A DNA stretch of 41,144 nt from Bacteroidales bacterium (GTDB taxonomy: Bacteria; Bacteroidota; Bacteroidia; Bacteroidales; VadinHA17), in assembly GCA_025358455.1 (NCBI GenBank), contig JANYJP010000054.1, positions 1 through 41,144 of the forward strand, written 5' to 3'. The translations under genes were made by a program, and so were the position numbers. Of this stretch, positions 1-8,890 are shown piece after piece; within the stretch, counting starts at the first letter, position 1; each line of letters starts with the position of its first letter. The notes under the pieces were generated by a model. That model made no database searches. It worked only from the letters and a program-made list of their open reading frames with translations, and was not told the DNA's origin.

Positions 1-1
1 A

Positions 2-121
2 ATGCGCCATTTCCCTGTTGTTGACAAAAAGATGATCAGGAACCTTAAAGTAGCAAGTGAAACGATGCTTAAAGCAGGAATGCTTGGTTCCAATGCCGAG
101 GGATTGTTTAAACCAAAGTAA
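2..121 (+). CDS. C-terminal end of an unidentified protein (partial)
   Basis: Only the last 39 codons are visible, in the frame ending at TAA 119-121; the gene begins upstream of the window. The tail is Lys- and Met-rich and reads like an amphipathic helix (VASETMLKAGMLGS) followed by a short basic end. It vaguely recalls the C-terminal helices of periplasmic substrate-binding proteins of the NitT/TauT type, but that is an impression from a short fragment and not a call. It lies about 217 bases upstream of the carboxylase operon on the same strand. The spacer contains low-complexity A-rich repeats, so co-transcription cannot be judged. Confidence 0.45.
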   Translation: MRHFPVVDKKMIRNLKVASETMLKAGMLGSNAEGLFKPK

Positions 122-338
122 CAAAAGACAAAAGACAAAAGTAAAAAGTAAAAGGCCTCAAGACTACAACACTACAAGACCGCAAGACCGCTAGACTAAG
201 ATTGAGCCGTTCTAAATAACTTATTGTCCATTTAGTTGTTTATCATTATATTACAGAATGTGATCTATTTCCGGTCGAAGGTTCTATTTGTAATTAACAT
301 GATATTGTCTATTTTTGACACCATTAAAATTTCAGGGT
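122..338. other. Intergenic spacer with low-complexity tracts
   Basis: From 121 to about 153 the sequence is a run of near-identical ACAAAAG/TAAAAAG heptamers. From 157 to 198 it is a purine/C-rich stretch of CAAGAC and CTACAA words. No open frame, hairpin with a T-run or RNA gene was seen. The rest is AT-rich and presumably holds the carboxylase promoter, but I could not pick a convincing TAnnTTTG -7 element. Confidence 0.5.
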
Positions 339-1895
339 ATGGATTTATCAGGTAAATATTATAAAGCCTACACAGCTCGTCAGGAGGCAATTAAAAAGCA
401 GTATAGCCATAAGCAGGCGGAAAAGCAACACTCAAAGGGCAAACTTACCGCCCATGAACGGATCAACCTTCTTTTTGACCACGGAACTTTTGAAGAAATA
501 GATGAATTTGTTACTCCGGCAGATCAGCCTGTTGAATTTGGCAAGGTAGAAAGGTATTATGGTGACGGAGTAATTGTGGGACATGGCAAAGTGAACGGTC
601 GTCTGATATTTGCCTATGCTCAGGACTTTACAATTATGGGCGGATCGCTGGGGATTGTTCATGCAAAGAAAATAGCCAAAATACAGGAAATGGCGCTTAA
701 GATGGGTTCTCCGATTATTGCATTAATCGACTCAGGCGGTGCACGGATTCAGGAAGGTGTTGCCAGCCTTAGTGGATATGCCCGGATTTTTTATAATATA
801 ATTCAATCATCAGGAATAATTCCGCAGATATCTATTATAATGGGACCTGCAGCAGGTGGCGCCGTATACTCCCCTGCCCTGACTGATTTTGTCTTTATGG
901 TTAACCATACAAGCTATATGTTCGTTACCGGACCCAATGTAGTAAAGGAGGTTTTAAATGAGGATGTAACACTTGAAGGACTTGGAGGTGCTGAAATACA
1001 TGCACGAAAAAGCGGTGTCGCGCATATGATTTATGACGATGAGGAAAATACAATTCTTGCTCTGAAGAAATTCCTGTCTTATCTCCCATCTAATAATGTG
1101 GAAAATCCACCTGTAGTTGCCGATGACGGGTCGATTGGGGAAATTAATGAAAAACTCAGGGATATTATTCCGGACGATCCCAACAAAGCTTACGATGTTA
1201 AAGATGTTATAAACCAGCTTGTTGACAGGAACAGTTTTTTTGAGACAGCGGAGCTCTTCGGGGCCAACCTCGTAACCGGATTTGCCAGAATAAAAGGTAA
1301 ATCTGTTGGTATTGTAGCAAACCAGCCAAAAGTTCTGGCCGGTGTACTTGATATCGATTCATCAACAAAAGGTGCAAGATTTATCAGGTTTTGTGATGCC
1401 TTTAACATACCCATAATTACACTCGAAGATGTCCCGGGATTCCTTCCAGGTGTCGACCAGGAGCATGCAGGGATAATCAGGCATGGTGCAAAAATGCTTT
1501 TTGCTTATAGTGAAGCCACTGTTCCCAAGATAACTGTTATTCTTCGAAAAGCATACGGGGGAGCTTTTATTGTGATGAACAGTAAAAGCCTTGGAGGCGA
1601 TTTTAACTACGCGTGGCCTTCAGCTGAAATTGCTGTTATGGGCCCTGATGGTGCTGTTGCAATACTTTACAGAAAAGAACTCGCTGAATCAAAAAATCCG
1701 GTTGAACTTAAAAAAGAACTTGTAAAAAAATATCGTGATAAAATTGCAAATCCTTTTATCGCTGATGAAAGCGGATATATTGATGAAGTTATTGATCCGG
1801 CTGTAACAAGGAAAAAGATTATATCAGCGTTAAATGCATTGAGTAACAAATGGGTTAAGGTACCGGCAAGGAAGCATGGTAATATGCCGTTATAA
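339..1895 (+). CDS. Acyl-CoA (propionyl-CoA type) carboxylase, carboxyltransferase subunit
   Basis: This is the carboxyltransferase subunit of a biotin-dependent acyl-CoA carboxylase; it moves CO2 from carboxybiotin to an acyl-CoA, most likely propionyl-CoA, giving methylmalonyl-CoA in the cytoplasm. The ATG at 339 gives 518 aa, the usual length of PccB/MmdA proteins; a TTG at 315 in the same frame adds eight residues and is less likely. Family landmarks include the N-terminal KLTAHERINLLFD block, the acyl-CoA-binding region around GGARIQEGV, and the C-terminal half with VPGFLPGVDQE, KAYGGAFIVMNSK and MGPDGAVAILY. The biotin carboxylase and biotin carrier genes follow immediately. No membrane decarboxylase subunits are adjacent, which favours an ATP-driven carboxylase over a sodium-pumping methylmalonyl-CoA decarboxylase. 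Acetyl-CoA as substrate cannot be excluded. Confidence 0.9.
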   Translation: MDLSGKYYKAYTARQEAIKKQYSHKQAEKQHSKGKLTAHERINLLFDHGTFEEIDEFVTPADQPVEFGKVERYYGDGVIVGHGKVNGRLIFAYAQDFTIMGGSLGIVHAKKIAKIQEMALKMGSPIIALIDSGGARIQEGVASLSGYARIFYNIIQSSGIIPQISIIMGPAAGGAVYSPALTDFVFMVNHTSYMFVTGPNVVKEVLNEDVTLEGLGGAEIHARKSGVAHMIYDDEENTILALKKFLSYLPSNNVENPPVVADDGSIGEINEKLRDIIPDDPNKAYDVKDVINQLVDRNSFFETAELFGANLVTGFARIKGKSVGIVANQPKVLAGVLDIDSSTKGARFIRFCDAFNIPIITLEDVPGFLPGVDQEHAGIIRHGAKMLFAYSEATVPKITVILRKAYGGAFIVMNSKSLGGDFNYAWPSAEIAVMGPDGAVAILYRKELAESKNPVELKKELVKKYRDKIANPFIADESGYIDEVIDPAVTRKKIISALNALSNKWVKVPARKHGNMPL

Positions 1896-1956
1896 GAAAA
1901 CAGACAAAATGAACAAAGAACCTTTATGAGGGTTAACAATTCAGGAATTTAGCACT

Positions 1957-3462
1957 ATGAAAATAAAAAGGATATTAATTGCGAACAGAGGCGAGATTGC
2001 CGTAAGGATAATGAAGACTGCCCGTCTGATGAAAATTGAAACTGTCGCTGTTAAAACTGCTGTTGAGACCAACGCCATGTACCTTGCAAATGCGGATGTC
2101 ATTTTTGACAATACTGAAGATGTTTCAGATATCCCGGTATTCCTCGATATTGAAAAGTTGATTGCCATTGCCCTGAAAACTAAAGCCAACGCGATCCATC
2201 CGGGTTACGGGTTCCTGGCTGAGAACGCTTATTTTGCTCAGAAGTGTATCGATAATGATATAATTTTCATAGGTCCATCCCCAGATGCTATTTACAAGAT
2301 GGGCAATAAGACAATTGCACGTAAAATTGCTTTAGCAGGAGGCATACCCATGGCAATGGGAAGTGAGGGAAATATTTCGAATGAGGAGGAAGCAGTTATA
2401 ATTGCTGAAAAAATAGGCTACCCTGTTATAATAAAGGCTGCTTCAGGAGGCGGAGGAAGAGGGATGAGGATAGTAAGGAAATCTGACGAGATGGAAAAGA
2501 TGTTTCTTATTGCGAGTAAAGAAGCAGAAAAAGCCTTTAACGATCCTTCCGTATTTGTTGAAAAATATATTGAAAATCCTAAACACATTGAGTTTCAAAT
2601 ACTTGGAGATACTAAAGGCAATGTAATCCATCTAGGTGAAAGAGAGTGTTCAATCCAAAGGAAACACCAGAAATTACTTGAGGAAGCTCCTTCGTCAGCA
2701 CTGGATGATAACCTCAGGGAACAAATGGGAAATCTGGCTGTACAGATTGCAAAAGCAGTTGATTACTATTCAGCAGGAACAGTGGAGTTTCTTCTGGATT
2801 CTGATAAAAATTTCTATTTCATGGAAATGAACACCAGGATACAGGTTGAGCATCCCGTAACTGAAATTATAACAGGTATTGACCTTATTGAACAGCAGAT
2901 CAGGATTGCAAATGGAGAAGAACTCAGATATAAACAAAGTGATATTAAACTTAATGGGTGGGCCATCGAATGCCGTATAAATGCTGAAGATGTTCAGGCA
3001 GGATTTGCACCTGATCCGGGAAAAATTCAAAATTTTCATATGCCTACGGATGCCTGTGTAAGAGTTGATACCGGAGTTCAGGCCGGATCCTCAATTGTAG
3101 CCAGTTATGACTCAATGGTAGCGAAGCTGATTGTAAAAGGAAAAAATAGAAAAGATGCTATCAAAAACTGCAAGATGGCACTTGATAAAGTCTGGATAAA
3201 AGGTACAAAAACTACTTTGCCATTCTTCCGTATGCTGATGCGACATCAGAAGTTTCAGGATGGAAGTTTTACGACAGCATTTATTGAAAAAGACCTGGAA
3301 AAGAACTATTACAACAGCGAATATGAAGAGATGCTTGCTGCCTGGCTGGCAACCAAATTGTTTGTAGAAGAAAACTTTAAGGATAACAGCAACAGCATTG
3401 ATTTTGAACATGGGAAAGAAATGAGCCCATGGCTGCTTAATAAAAGAATAAACCAATTTTAA
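1957..3462 (+). CDS. Biotin carboxylase subunit of acyl-CoA carboxylase
   Basis: The 501-aa protein is an ATP-grasp biotin carboxylase that carboxylates the biotin on the carrier encoded next door, using ATP and bicarbonate. Visible landmarks are the N-terminal RILIANRGEIAVRI, HPGYGFLAEN near residue 81, the glycine-rich ATP loop at about 163-169, the KHIEFQ block, RECSIQRKHQK and EMNTRIQVEHPVTE, followed by the C-terminal biotin carboxylase domain. The segment at residues 33-50, normally close to VYSxxDRxSLHV..ADEA, is divergent here, while the catalytic blocks are intact. It sits 61 bp after the carboxyltransferase gene and 15 bp before the carrier gene, so the three form one operon. Family assignment is firm; the acyl-CoA specificity is set by the partner subunit. 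Confidence 0.92.
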   Translation: MKIKRILIANRGEIAVRIMKTARLMKIETVAVKTAVETNAMYLANADVIFDNTEDVSDIPVFLDIEKLIAIALKTKANAIHPGYGFLAENAYFAQKCIDNDIIFIGPSPDAIYKMGNKTIARKIALAGGIPMAMGSEGNISNEEEAVIIAEKIGYPVIIKAASGGGGRGMRIVRKSDEMEKMFLIASKEAEKAFNDPSVFVEKYIENPKHIEFQILGDTKGNVIHLGERECSIQRKHQKLLEEAPSSALDDNLREQMGNLAVQIAKAVDYYSAGTVEFLLDSDKNFYFMEMNTRIQVEHPVTEIITGIDLIEQQIRIANGEELRYKQSDIKLNGWAIECRINAEDVQAGFAPDPGKIQNFHMPTDACVRVDTGVQAGSSIVASYDSMVAKLIVKGKNRKDAIKNCKMALDKVWIKGTKTTLPFFRMLMRHQKFQDGSFTTAFIEKDLEKNYYNSEYEEMLAAWLATKLFVEENFKDNSNSIDFEHGKEMSPWLLNKRINQF

Positions 3463-3477
3463 ACCGGACTATTGACA

Positions 3478-4005
3478 ATGGCAAACGATAAACTGCAGAT
3501 AAAGAAACTCTTTGCGCTTTCATCTGAAAACAAAAAATTCAGCTTTTCGATACCTTTGAAGCATAGTATCCGGATCGGGAAAAGAGATTATGAAGTTAAA
3601 CTGAAGGCTGACGAAAAGTATGGCACATATGTTTTGTGGAAGAACCGTAAGTACCCTGTCGAAATTATCCGGTCACGTCAGAATAAGTATGAGATACTCT
3701 TTAACGATATCAGTTATACATTTACTGTAGAAACGCCTTTCTCATTGCAAAGGATGAAAGTACTTAACTCAAAAAAAGATAAGGCCGAAAAAGAGTATAT
3801 AAAGGCACCAATGCCAGGAAAAATAATTGATGTTCTTGTCAGGGAGGGAGCAAGTGTTCTGAGGGGAGAACCTTTAGTAATACTTGAAGCAATGAAGATG
3901 CAGAATGAGATTGTATCTCCTGTAAGCGGTACTGTTGTTAAAGTTACTGCCAGAGCAAATACCAATGTAATGAAAGATGATCTCCTTGTTGAAATAAAAC
4001 TCTGA
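3478..4005 (+). CDS. Biotin carboxyl carrier protein of acyl-CoA carboxylase
   Basis: This 175-aa protein carries the biotin that shuttles CO2 between the two enzymes encoded upstream. The C-terminal 70 residues form a biotinyl-lipoyl domain with the attachment motif EAMKM; the biotinylated lysine is K140. The first ~100 residues are a Lys-rich beta-type region that is probably a docking domain for the other subunits, as in related Bacteroidota carriers. I chose the ATG at 3478; an in-frame TTG at 3472 would add two residues. The start lies 15 bp after the biotin carboxylase stop, which supports co-translation. It is the last gene of the operon and is followed by a hairpin at 4124-4147. Confidence 0.92.
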   Translation: MANDKLQIKKLFALSSENKKFSFSIPLKHSIRIGKRDYEVKLKADEKYGTYVLWKNRKYPVEIIRSRQNKYEILFNDISYTFTVETPFSLQRMKVLNSKKDKAEKEYIKAPMPGKIIDVLVREGASVLRGEPLVILEAMKMQNEIVSPVSGTVVKVTARANTNVMKDDLLVEIKL

Positions 4006-4123
4006 ATAAGCTTTGTTAATCAGGCACTAGTCAATATTTTTGGATCGCGTATTATGAATTTAATATCAGCTGAGCCAATTTATAAAAAGGCTCCACATTA
4101 TTCCGGATTGTATAAAATAATAA

Positions 4124-4147
4124 AGGTTCCCCGCTCAGGAGGAACCT
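4124..4147. terminator. Hairpin between convergent carboxylase and dipeptidase genes
   Basis: AGGTTCC at 4124-4130 pairs perfectly with GGAACCT at 4141-4147, with an extra CC/GG extension inside. It lies between the stop of the carrier gene (+) and the stop of the dipeptidase gene (-). On the minus strand it is followed by a T-rich tract, so it most likely ends the dipeptidase transcript and may act in both directions. Confidence 0.6.
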
Positions 4148-4156
4148 CTTATAGTC

Positions 4157-5617
4157 TTAGCTTTTTACAGGTATATTTTTAAGGGCACCAACCAGGAAAT
4201 TCCAGAATTTTCCTACTGAAGCAATATTAACCTTCTCATCAGGGGAATGAGGATATCTGATGGTAGGACCAAAAGATATCATATCAAGATGAGGATAAAC
4301 ACCACCTATGAGACCGCACTCGAGGCCTGCATGAATAGCTTTAATTTCAGGAACCTTTCCAAACAACTCTTTGTAAACGGTACTCATGGTTTTAAGAATC
4401 GGAGACTTCATATCAGGTTTCCATCCGGGATAACCACCTTCAAGTTTAACCTCTGCATTTATAAGATGAAATGCTGCAGCTATTTTCCAGGCAGCAGCCT
4501 CTTTTGCAGAATCAACAGAGCTCCTGCAAAGGCAATATGCTTCGAATTTTCCTTTTTTGCAGGATACAATTGCCAGGTTATTTGAAGTTTCCACAAGGCC
4601 TTTCATTGCCTGACTCATTCTTATTACCCCGTTAGGGCAAATAAATACTGCACGAATGATTTTGTATTGATCATCCTGGTTCATGACTTTTTCAGGAATT
4701 TTAATTTTCTCGCTGGTAAATAAAACGTCCGGTTCTGTTTCTGCAAACTCAGCCTTATATATTATTTGGTAACCGCTTACAAAAGCTTCAAATTCTTTTT
4801 CCTTTTTGTCAGGAACCAGAATAACTGCATAAGATTCACGTGGAATTGCGTTGCGAAGATCGCCTCCGGCAGCCTCCGCAAGCCTGATTCCAAAATCTGA
4901 TTCCGCCTGCATCAGGAAACGAAACATAAGTTTATTCGAGTTAGCTCTACCCAAAGCAATATCAACTCCCGAATGCCCTCCTTTCAATCCTTTAGCAACT
5001 ATTTTATATGCAACCATTCCTTTGGGAGATGCTTCTTCCTTATATAATTTTACAGCAGCTACATCAATCCCACCTGCGCAACCAACATATAATTCGCCTT
5101 CATCCTCAGAGTCGAGATTCATCAGGATGTCGCCTTTAAGCAAACCTTTTTTGAGTCCGAAAACGCCTGTCATTCCGGTTTCTTCATCAATTGTGAATAG
5201 GGCTTCAACAGGTCCATGTACAAGGTCATTCGATGCTAATACAGCCATTGTTGCAGCAACCCCGATTCCGTTATCGGAACCGAGTGTTGTACCGTTAGCT
5301 TTTACCCATTCGCCATCGATTACCGTTTCAATAGGATCCTTTTCGAAATCATGTTTCTTATCGCTGTTTTTCTGCGGTACCATATCGAGATGAGTCTGGA
5401 AAATCACTCCTTTTCTGTTTTCCATTCCCTTTGTAGCAGGTTTCCGGATAATTACGTTTCCAACAGTATCGACGATAGTTTCGAGGTTATGTTTTTTACC
5501 AAACTCCTTCATATATTCAATCATCTTCTGTTCATGCTTTGAAGGACGCGGAATCTGGGTAATTTCGTAAAAGTGATTCCACAATTGTTTCGGTTCTAGT
5601 TTACGTATGTCGCTCAT
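4157..5617 (-). CDS. pepD: Aminoacyl-histidine (Xaa-His) dipeptidase, M20 family
   Basis: This cytosolic dizinc aminopeptidase of the M20 family hydrolyses carnosine-like and other dipeptides. The start at 5617 gives 486 aa, typical for PepD; an in-frame ATG at 5623 adds two residues. Metal-binding and catalytic blocks are visible in order: TQIPRPSKHE near the N-terminus, QTHLDMV (metal His), GSDNGIGVA (bridging Asp), DEETGMTG (catalytic Glu pair), NLDSEDEGE (metal Asp), IHAGLECG and the C-terminal HSPDE (metal His). There is no signal peptide. It is transcribed divergently from the phosphate transporter and has no operon partner. A peptide transporter lies about 9 kb away, but no link to it is implied by position. 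The identification is confident. Confidence 0.93.
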   Translation of the reverse strand: MSDIRKLEPKQLWNHFYEITQIPRPSKHEQKMIEYMKEFGKKHNLETIVDTVGNVIIRKPATKGMENRKGVIFQTHLDMVPQKNSDKKHDFEKDPIETVIDGEWVKANGTTLGSDNGIGVAATMAVLASNDLVHGPVEALFTIDEETGMTGVFGLKKGLLKGDILMNLDSEDEGELYVGCAGGIDVAAVKLYKEEASPKGMVAYKIVAKGLKGGHSGVDIALGRANSNKLMFRFLMQAESDFGIRLAEAAGGDLRNAIPRESYAVILVPDKKEKEFEAFVSGYQIIYKAEFAETEPDVLFTSEKIKIPEKVMNQDDQYKIIRAVFICPNGVIRMSQAMKGLVETSNNLAIVSCKKGKFEAYCLCRSSVDSAKEAAAWKIAAAFHLINAEVKLEGGYPGWKPDMKSPILKTMSTVYKELFGKVPEIKAIHAGLECGLIGGVYPHLDMISFGPTIRYPHSPDEKVNIASVGKFWNFLVGALKNIPVKS

Positions 5618-5922
5618 ATTCAATAATTTTTAATTAATAATTTTCAAGATAATAAAATTAGTACAATTTGTTAATAAAAACAATGATAATTTACGTACTG
5701 CAGTATGAATAAGTCTTTATTTCTCCGTGCTGTAACTAAATACAGGATTGTAACAAAAACTTAACAATACAATCCCTTTGAGATTCGTAACAATTTTGTT
5801 ACATTGCTGACACCTGAGTAAGCCTATTTTCAAAATACAACAGAATATAAATGAGCAGCATATCTTTTCATCTTATTTCAAAAGCTCGAAATACTATCAA
5901 ATTAATTATTAATAAAAGCTAA
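5618..5922. promoter_or_regulatory. Divergent intergenic region between pepD and the phosphate transporter
   Basis: About 300 bases with no open frame. It must hold the promoters for both genes. The half nearer the transporter contains two pairs of 6-bp repeats with an 11-bp period, annotated separately. A TATTTTCA at 5825-5832 partly matches the Bacteroidota -7 consensus TAnnTTTG and lies 21 bases after the second repeat pair. Confidence 0.5.
5750..5803 (+). promoter_or_regulatory. Two Pho-box-like paired repeats upstream of the phosphate transporter
   Basis: First pair: GTAACA at 5750-5755 and TTAACA at 5761-5766, separated by 5 bases. Second pair: GTAACA at 5787-5792 and GTTACA at 5798-5803, also separated by 5 bases. 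The second pair also forms a perfect 16-bp inverted repeat (GTAACAA, two T, TTGTTAC; 5787-5802). Hexamers repeated every 11 bp are the hallmark of PhoB/PhoP-type sites in other phyla, and the downstream genes are for phosphate uptake. Binding by a PhoB homologue is an inference. Confidence 0.45.
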
Positions 5923-6912
5923 ATGACGTTTTTATCTATTGTTGTTGCTCTGGTCATAATCTTTGACTTTATTAATGGTTTTCATGATTCGGCAAATTCC
6001 ATAGCAACAGTAGTTTCAACAAAAGTACTTTCTCCTATTGCGGCTGTCACCATGGCTGCTTTTTTTAATTTTATTGCATTCCTTGTATTTACTCCAAAAG
6101 TAGCTTTTACCATGGGGAAAGGAGTCATCAATCCTGATGTGATAAATCTTACGGTTATTGCTTCTGCGCTGGTTGCTGCAATTTGCTGGAACCTCGTAAC
6201 ATGGTGGCTGGGACTTCCTTCCAGTTCTTCACATACACTTGTCGGAGGGCTTGTCGGTGCAGCTGTTGCCAGTTCAGGTTGGAGTTCAGTAATAATGTCA
6301 GGAGTTATAAAAATTGTTATTTTTATTGTCGTTGCCCCGGTTCTCGGGATGGTCATGTCTTTTATAATCTCAGCTATTGTGATCTTTTTTGCGAGGAACC
6401 ATTCTCCTTCAGGAATTGACAAACATTTCAGACGACTTCAGCTTTTATCTGCTGCAGCCTTTAGCCTGGGGCATGGTGGCAATGACGCTCAGAAGTCGAT
6501 GGGAATTATCTGGGTTGCTCTTATCGTTTCAGGTTTAGCAACAAAAAATGATCCCATCGCTTTATGGATTGTCCTTTCCTGCCAGGGTGCAATTGCCTTA
6601 GGGACATTATTAGGTGGCTGGAGAATTGTCAAAACGATGGGTCAGAAGATAACCAAGCTTAAACCATTTGAAGGATTCTGTGCCGAATCGGCAGGCGCTA
6701 TTACTCTTTTTGGAGCCACCCATTTCGGAATCCCGGTAAGTACAACTCATGTTATTACCGGAGCAATAATAGGCGCAGGAGCAAGAAAAGGAGCATCGGC
6801 CGTTAAATGGGGAGTAACAACCAAAATATTCTGGGCATGGTTACTAACAATTCCCGTATCAGCCATAGTAGGATTAGTAATGTTTCATATTCTTAATTTT
6901 ATTCTTGCCTAG
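5923..6912 (+). CDS. Inorganic phosphate transporter, PiT family
   Basis: This 329-aa integral inner-membrane protein takes up phosphate as a cation symporter. Both inverted PiT signature repeats are present: FDFINGFHDSANSIATVVSTK near the N-terminus and SLGHGGNDAQKSMG in the middle, each with the N/D-x-A-N or N-D-A core. The rest is a series of hydrophobic spans, with STTHVITGAIIGAG as the C-terminal PiT block. The length is typical of the short bacterial form. A DUF47/PhoU-like gene follows 35 bp downstream, a pairing seen in many bacteria, although the DUF47 gene often comes first. The upstream spacer contains Pho-box-like repeats. Substrate could include arsenate, as for all PiT carriers. 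Confidence 0.9.
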   Translation: MTFLSIVVALVIIFDFINGFHDSANSIATVVSTKVLSPIAAVTMAAFFNFIAFLVFTPKVAFTMGKGVINPDVINLTVIASALVAAICWNLVTWWLGLPSSSSHTLVGGLVGAAVASSGWSSVIMSGVIKIVIFIVVAPVLGMVMSFIISAIVIFFARNHSPSGIDKHFRRLQLLSAAAFSLGHGGNDAQKSMGIIWVALIVSGLATKNDPIALWIVLSCQGAIALGTLLGGWRIVKTMGQKITKLKPFEGFCAESAGAITLFGATHFGIPVSTTHVITGAIIGAGARKGASAVKWGVTTKIFWAWLLTIPVSAIVGLVMFHILNFILA

Positions 6913-6947
6913 ATTATTATTAACAAAGTTATATAATATTGATAATT

Positions 6948-7598
6948 ATGAACATAGATAGTTTTCTTAAGTTTTTTGTCCCAAAGGATCATTCTTTCTT
7001 TCCTCTGTTTGAAAGTGATGCACAAAACCTGGTTAAAGCAGCTGAACTTCTTAAAGAACTAATGTCAAGCACTGAGATCGCTGAGCATGAAAGACTTAAT
7101 AAAGAAATCAAGGATGTAGAGCATATAGGTGACGATATCACTGTTAAAACATACATTCAGCTTAACAAATCATTCATAACTCCATTCGACAGGGAAGATA
7201 TTCATGAGCTGACAGCTAATATTGATGATGTGGTAGATTCAATAAATGGTATCAGCCGTAGAATTTGTCTTTACAGACCAAAGAAGATGATCCCTATTTA
7301 CAAAGAGATGGCAATTTTAATCTATGCAGGTGCAAAGGAGATAGAAGCAGCAATTCATTGCCTTAAGGATCCTGTTGCTAACAAAGAAAAAATAACTCTT
7401 GCATGCGAGAAGGTAACCTCAATTGAACACGAAGCTGATGAGTTGTATTTTGTTGGCGTATCTGAACTGTTTGAAAAAGAAGAAGATCCAAAAGAATTAA
7501 TCAAAAATAATAAAATTCTTGAGATCCTTGAAAGATGCGTGGATGAGGAAGAGGATGTTACTGATACCCTCAAGGCGATTCTTATTAAAATGGCATAA
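6948..7598 (+). CDS. DUF47 / PhoU-like protein, partner of the phosphate transporter
   Basis: A 216-aa, mostly helical and acidic cytoplasmic protein of the DUF47 (PhoU_div) family. These form PhoU-like helical bundles and are thought to control the neighbouring PiT transporter. Visible features are the metal-binding-like blocks EHIGDDITVKTY, FDREDIHELTANIDDVVDSI and EHEADELY, arranged as two repeats of a three-helix unit. The ATG at 6948 is preferred to the in-frame TTG at 6939. It lies 35 bp after the transporter gene with no terminator between, so the two are probably co-transcribed. Function of the family is only partly known; I infer a regulatory role from context. Confidence 0.85.
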   Translation: MNIDSFLKFFVPKDHSFFPLFESDAQNLVKAAELLKELMSSTEIAEHERLNKEIKDVEHIGDDITVKTYIQLNKSFITPFDREDIHELTANIDDVVDSINGISRRICLYRPKKMIPIYKEMAILIYAGAKEIEAAIHCLKDPVANKEKITLACEKVTSIEHEADELYFVGVSELFEKEEDPKELIKNNKILEILERCVDEEEDVTDTLKAILIKMA

Positions 7599-7752
7599 TT
7601 CAGGATTATAGCAGGCAATTGAGAATAATCTTCTAATCATCATTAGTAATTGCGAATAATATCTATTACTCAAATTCCAATTTAAACATTCGGAATTGTG
7701 AATTGTTTATCATACACGTAATTATCGTTTGTGATTATATTTTTATTCAATT

Positions 7753-8874
7753 GTGACAGACATATTATATAAATATATAAGGCGATCAGCCCTTTTTTTG
7801 TTTTTAAGCCCGGTTGCACTGAATGCACAGATACTCAGGGATTCTACAGCTCTCAGACTGGTCAAAGATGGCATTGCTGCCATTTACAATCTTCAGTTTG
7901 AAAAAGCCCGCGAAGTCTGCAGCAGGCTTGATAATTCGTATCCCGGACATCCTGATCTTTACCTGATTAAAGGATTGATCACGTATTGGGAAAATTATCC
8001 ACTGATTCCTTCCTCGACTGCCCGTGCGGTATATGAAAAAAATATGCGAAGCTGTATTGATCTGTGTGAAGCAAAACATAATACGCTGGATGATGCAGAG
8101 TATTTACTTGCGAATCTTTCAGCCAGAGGAATGTTACTCCTGTTTTATTCCGATAATGATATGAATAAGGAAGTGATTCCTCTTGCAATCAGTACATATC
8201 AATACATCAGACGTTCCTTTAACTATACTTCTGTTTATACTGATTTCTATTTCTTTACCGGACTCTACAATTATTATCGCCAGGCTTATCCTGAAGCCTA
8301 TCCTGCATATAAGGCCCTGGCATTTCTTTTTCCAAAAGGTGACAAGGCAAAGGGAATCGAAGAACTTCACAGGGCATCAAAGTATTCAATACTTTTTAAA
8401 GCGGAATCCTCTTCTTTTCTGTCGGCAATTTGTTTAAGTTTTGAAAATAATTTTGAGCAGGCATATGAACACAGCAAATATCTTCACGAACTCTACCCCT
8501 CAAATATCCAGTACTTTTCAATGTTTATCAAAAATCTGCTTCTCATCAGGAAATACGAGGAAGCAGAACGATACATTAAATCTTTATCTGCCTTAAAGAA
8601 CAATTCTTATTTCAAGGCTCAGGTCGCAATCTACAATGGCATTTTACAGGAAAAAAAATATCACAATAATAAACTGGCTGAAGAATACTATTTGAAAGGA
8701 ATAAACGACATTTCAGTTTATGGTTATTTAGGGAACGAATTTAAAGCATATGGATATTTCGGGTTGAGTCGAATCAAAAAGCTTACAGGCGATGATGACT
8801 CAAGTAAATCATATAGAAAAATGGCTCTGGATATAGCAGATTTTAAAAAAGTTGATTTTGATGATTTGCCGTAA
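7753..8874 (+). CDS. Exported tetratricopeptide-repeat-like protein, function unknown
   Basis: A 373-aa protein with a likely Sec signal peptide (hydrophobic core ALFLFLSPVALNA, residues 13-25, cleaved near Ala-Gln). The mature part is helical, with TPR-like pairs such as residues 36-70 (AIYNLQFEKAREVC, then DLYLIKGLITYW) and later AICLSFENNFEQAYEHSKYL. I do not recognise a catalytic domain. The start is GTG at 7753; no ATG is available near the signal peptide. It follows the phosphate genes by 154 bases and converges with a cupin gene, so its job cannot be inferred from context. A short TGCCG/CGGCA hairpin overlaps the stop codon (8867-8880). Confidence 0.6.
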   Translation: MTDILYKYIRRSALFLFLSPVALNAQILRDSTALRLVKDGIAAIYNLQFEKAREVCSRLDNSYPGHPDLYLIKGLITYWENYPLIPSSTARAVYEKNMRSCIDLCEAKHNTLDDAEYLLANLSARGMLLLFYSDNDMNKEVIPLAISTYQYIRRSFNYTSVYTDFYFFTGLYNYYRQAYPEAYPAYKALAFLFPKGDKAKGIEELHRASKYSILFKAESSSFLSAICLSFENNFEQAYEHSKYLHELYPSNIQYFSMFIKNLLLIRKYEEAERYIKSLSALKNNSYFKAQVAIYNGILQEKKYHNNKLAEEYYLKGINDISVYGYLGNEFKAYGYFGLSRIKKLTGDDDSSKSYRKMALDIADFKKVDFDDLP

Positions 8875-8890
8875 CCGGCATAATTAACAG

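Noticed and set aside
339-4005. Sodium-pumping methylmalonyl-CoA decarboxylase
   Set aside because: A biotin carboxylase gene is in the operon and no membrane beta subunit is adjacent, so an ATP-dependent carboxylase is the better reading.
4851-5393. 180-residue plus-strand open frame
   Set aside because: It lies entirely antisense to the well-supported pepD gene and has the Ser/Pro-rich composition of a shadow frame.
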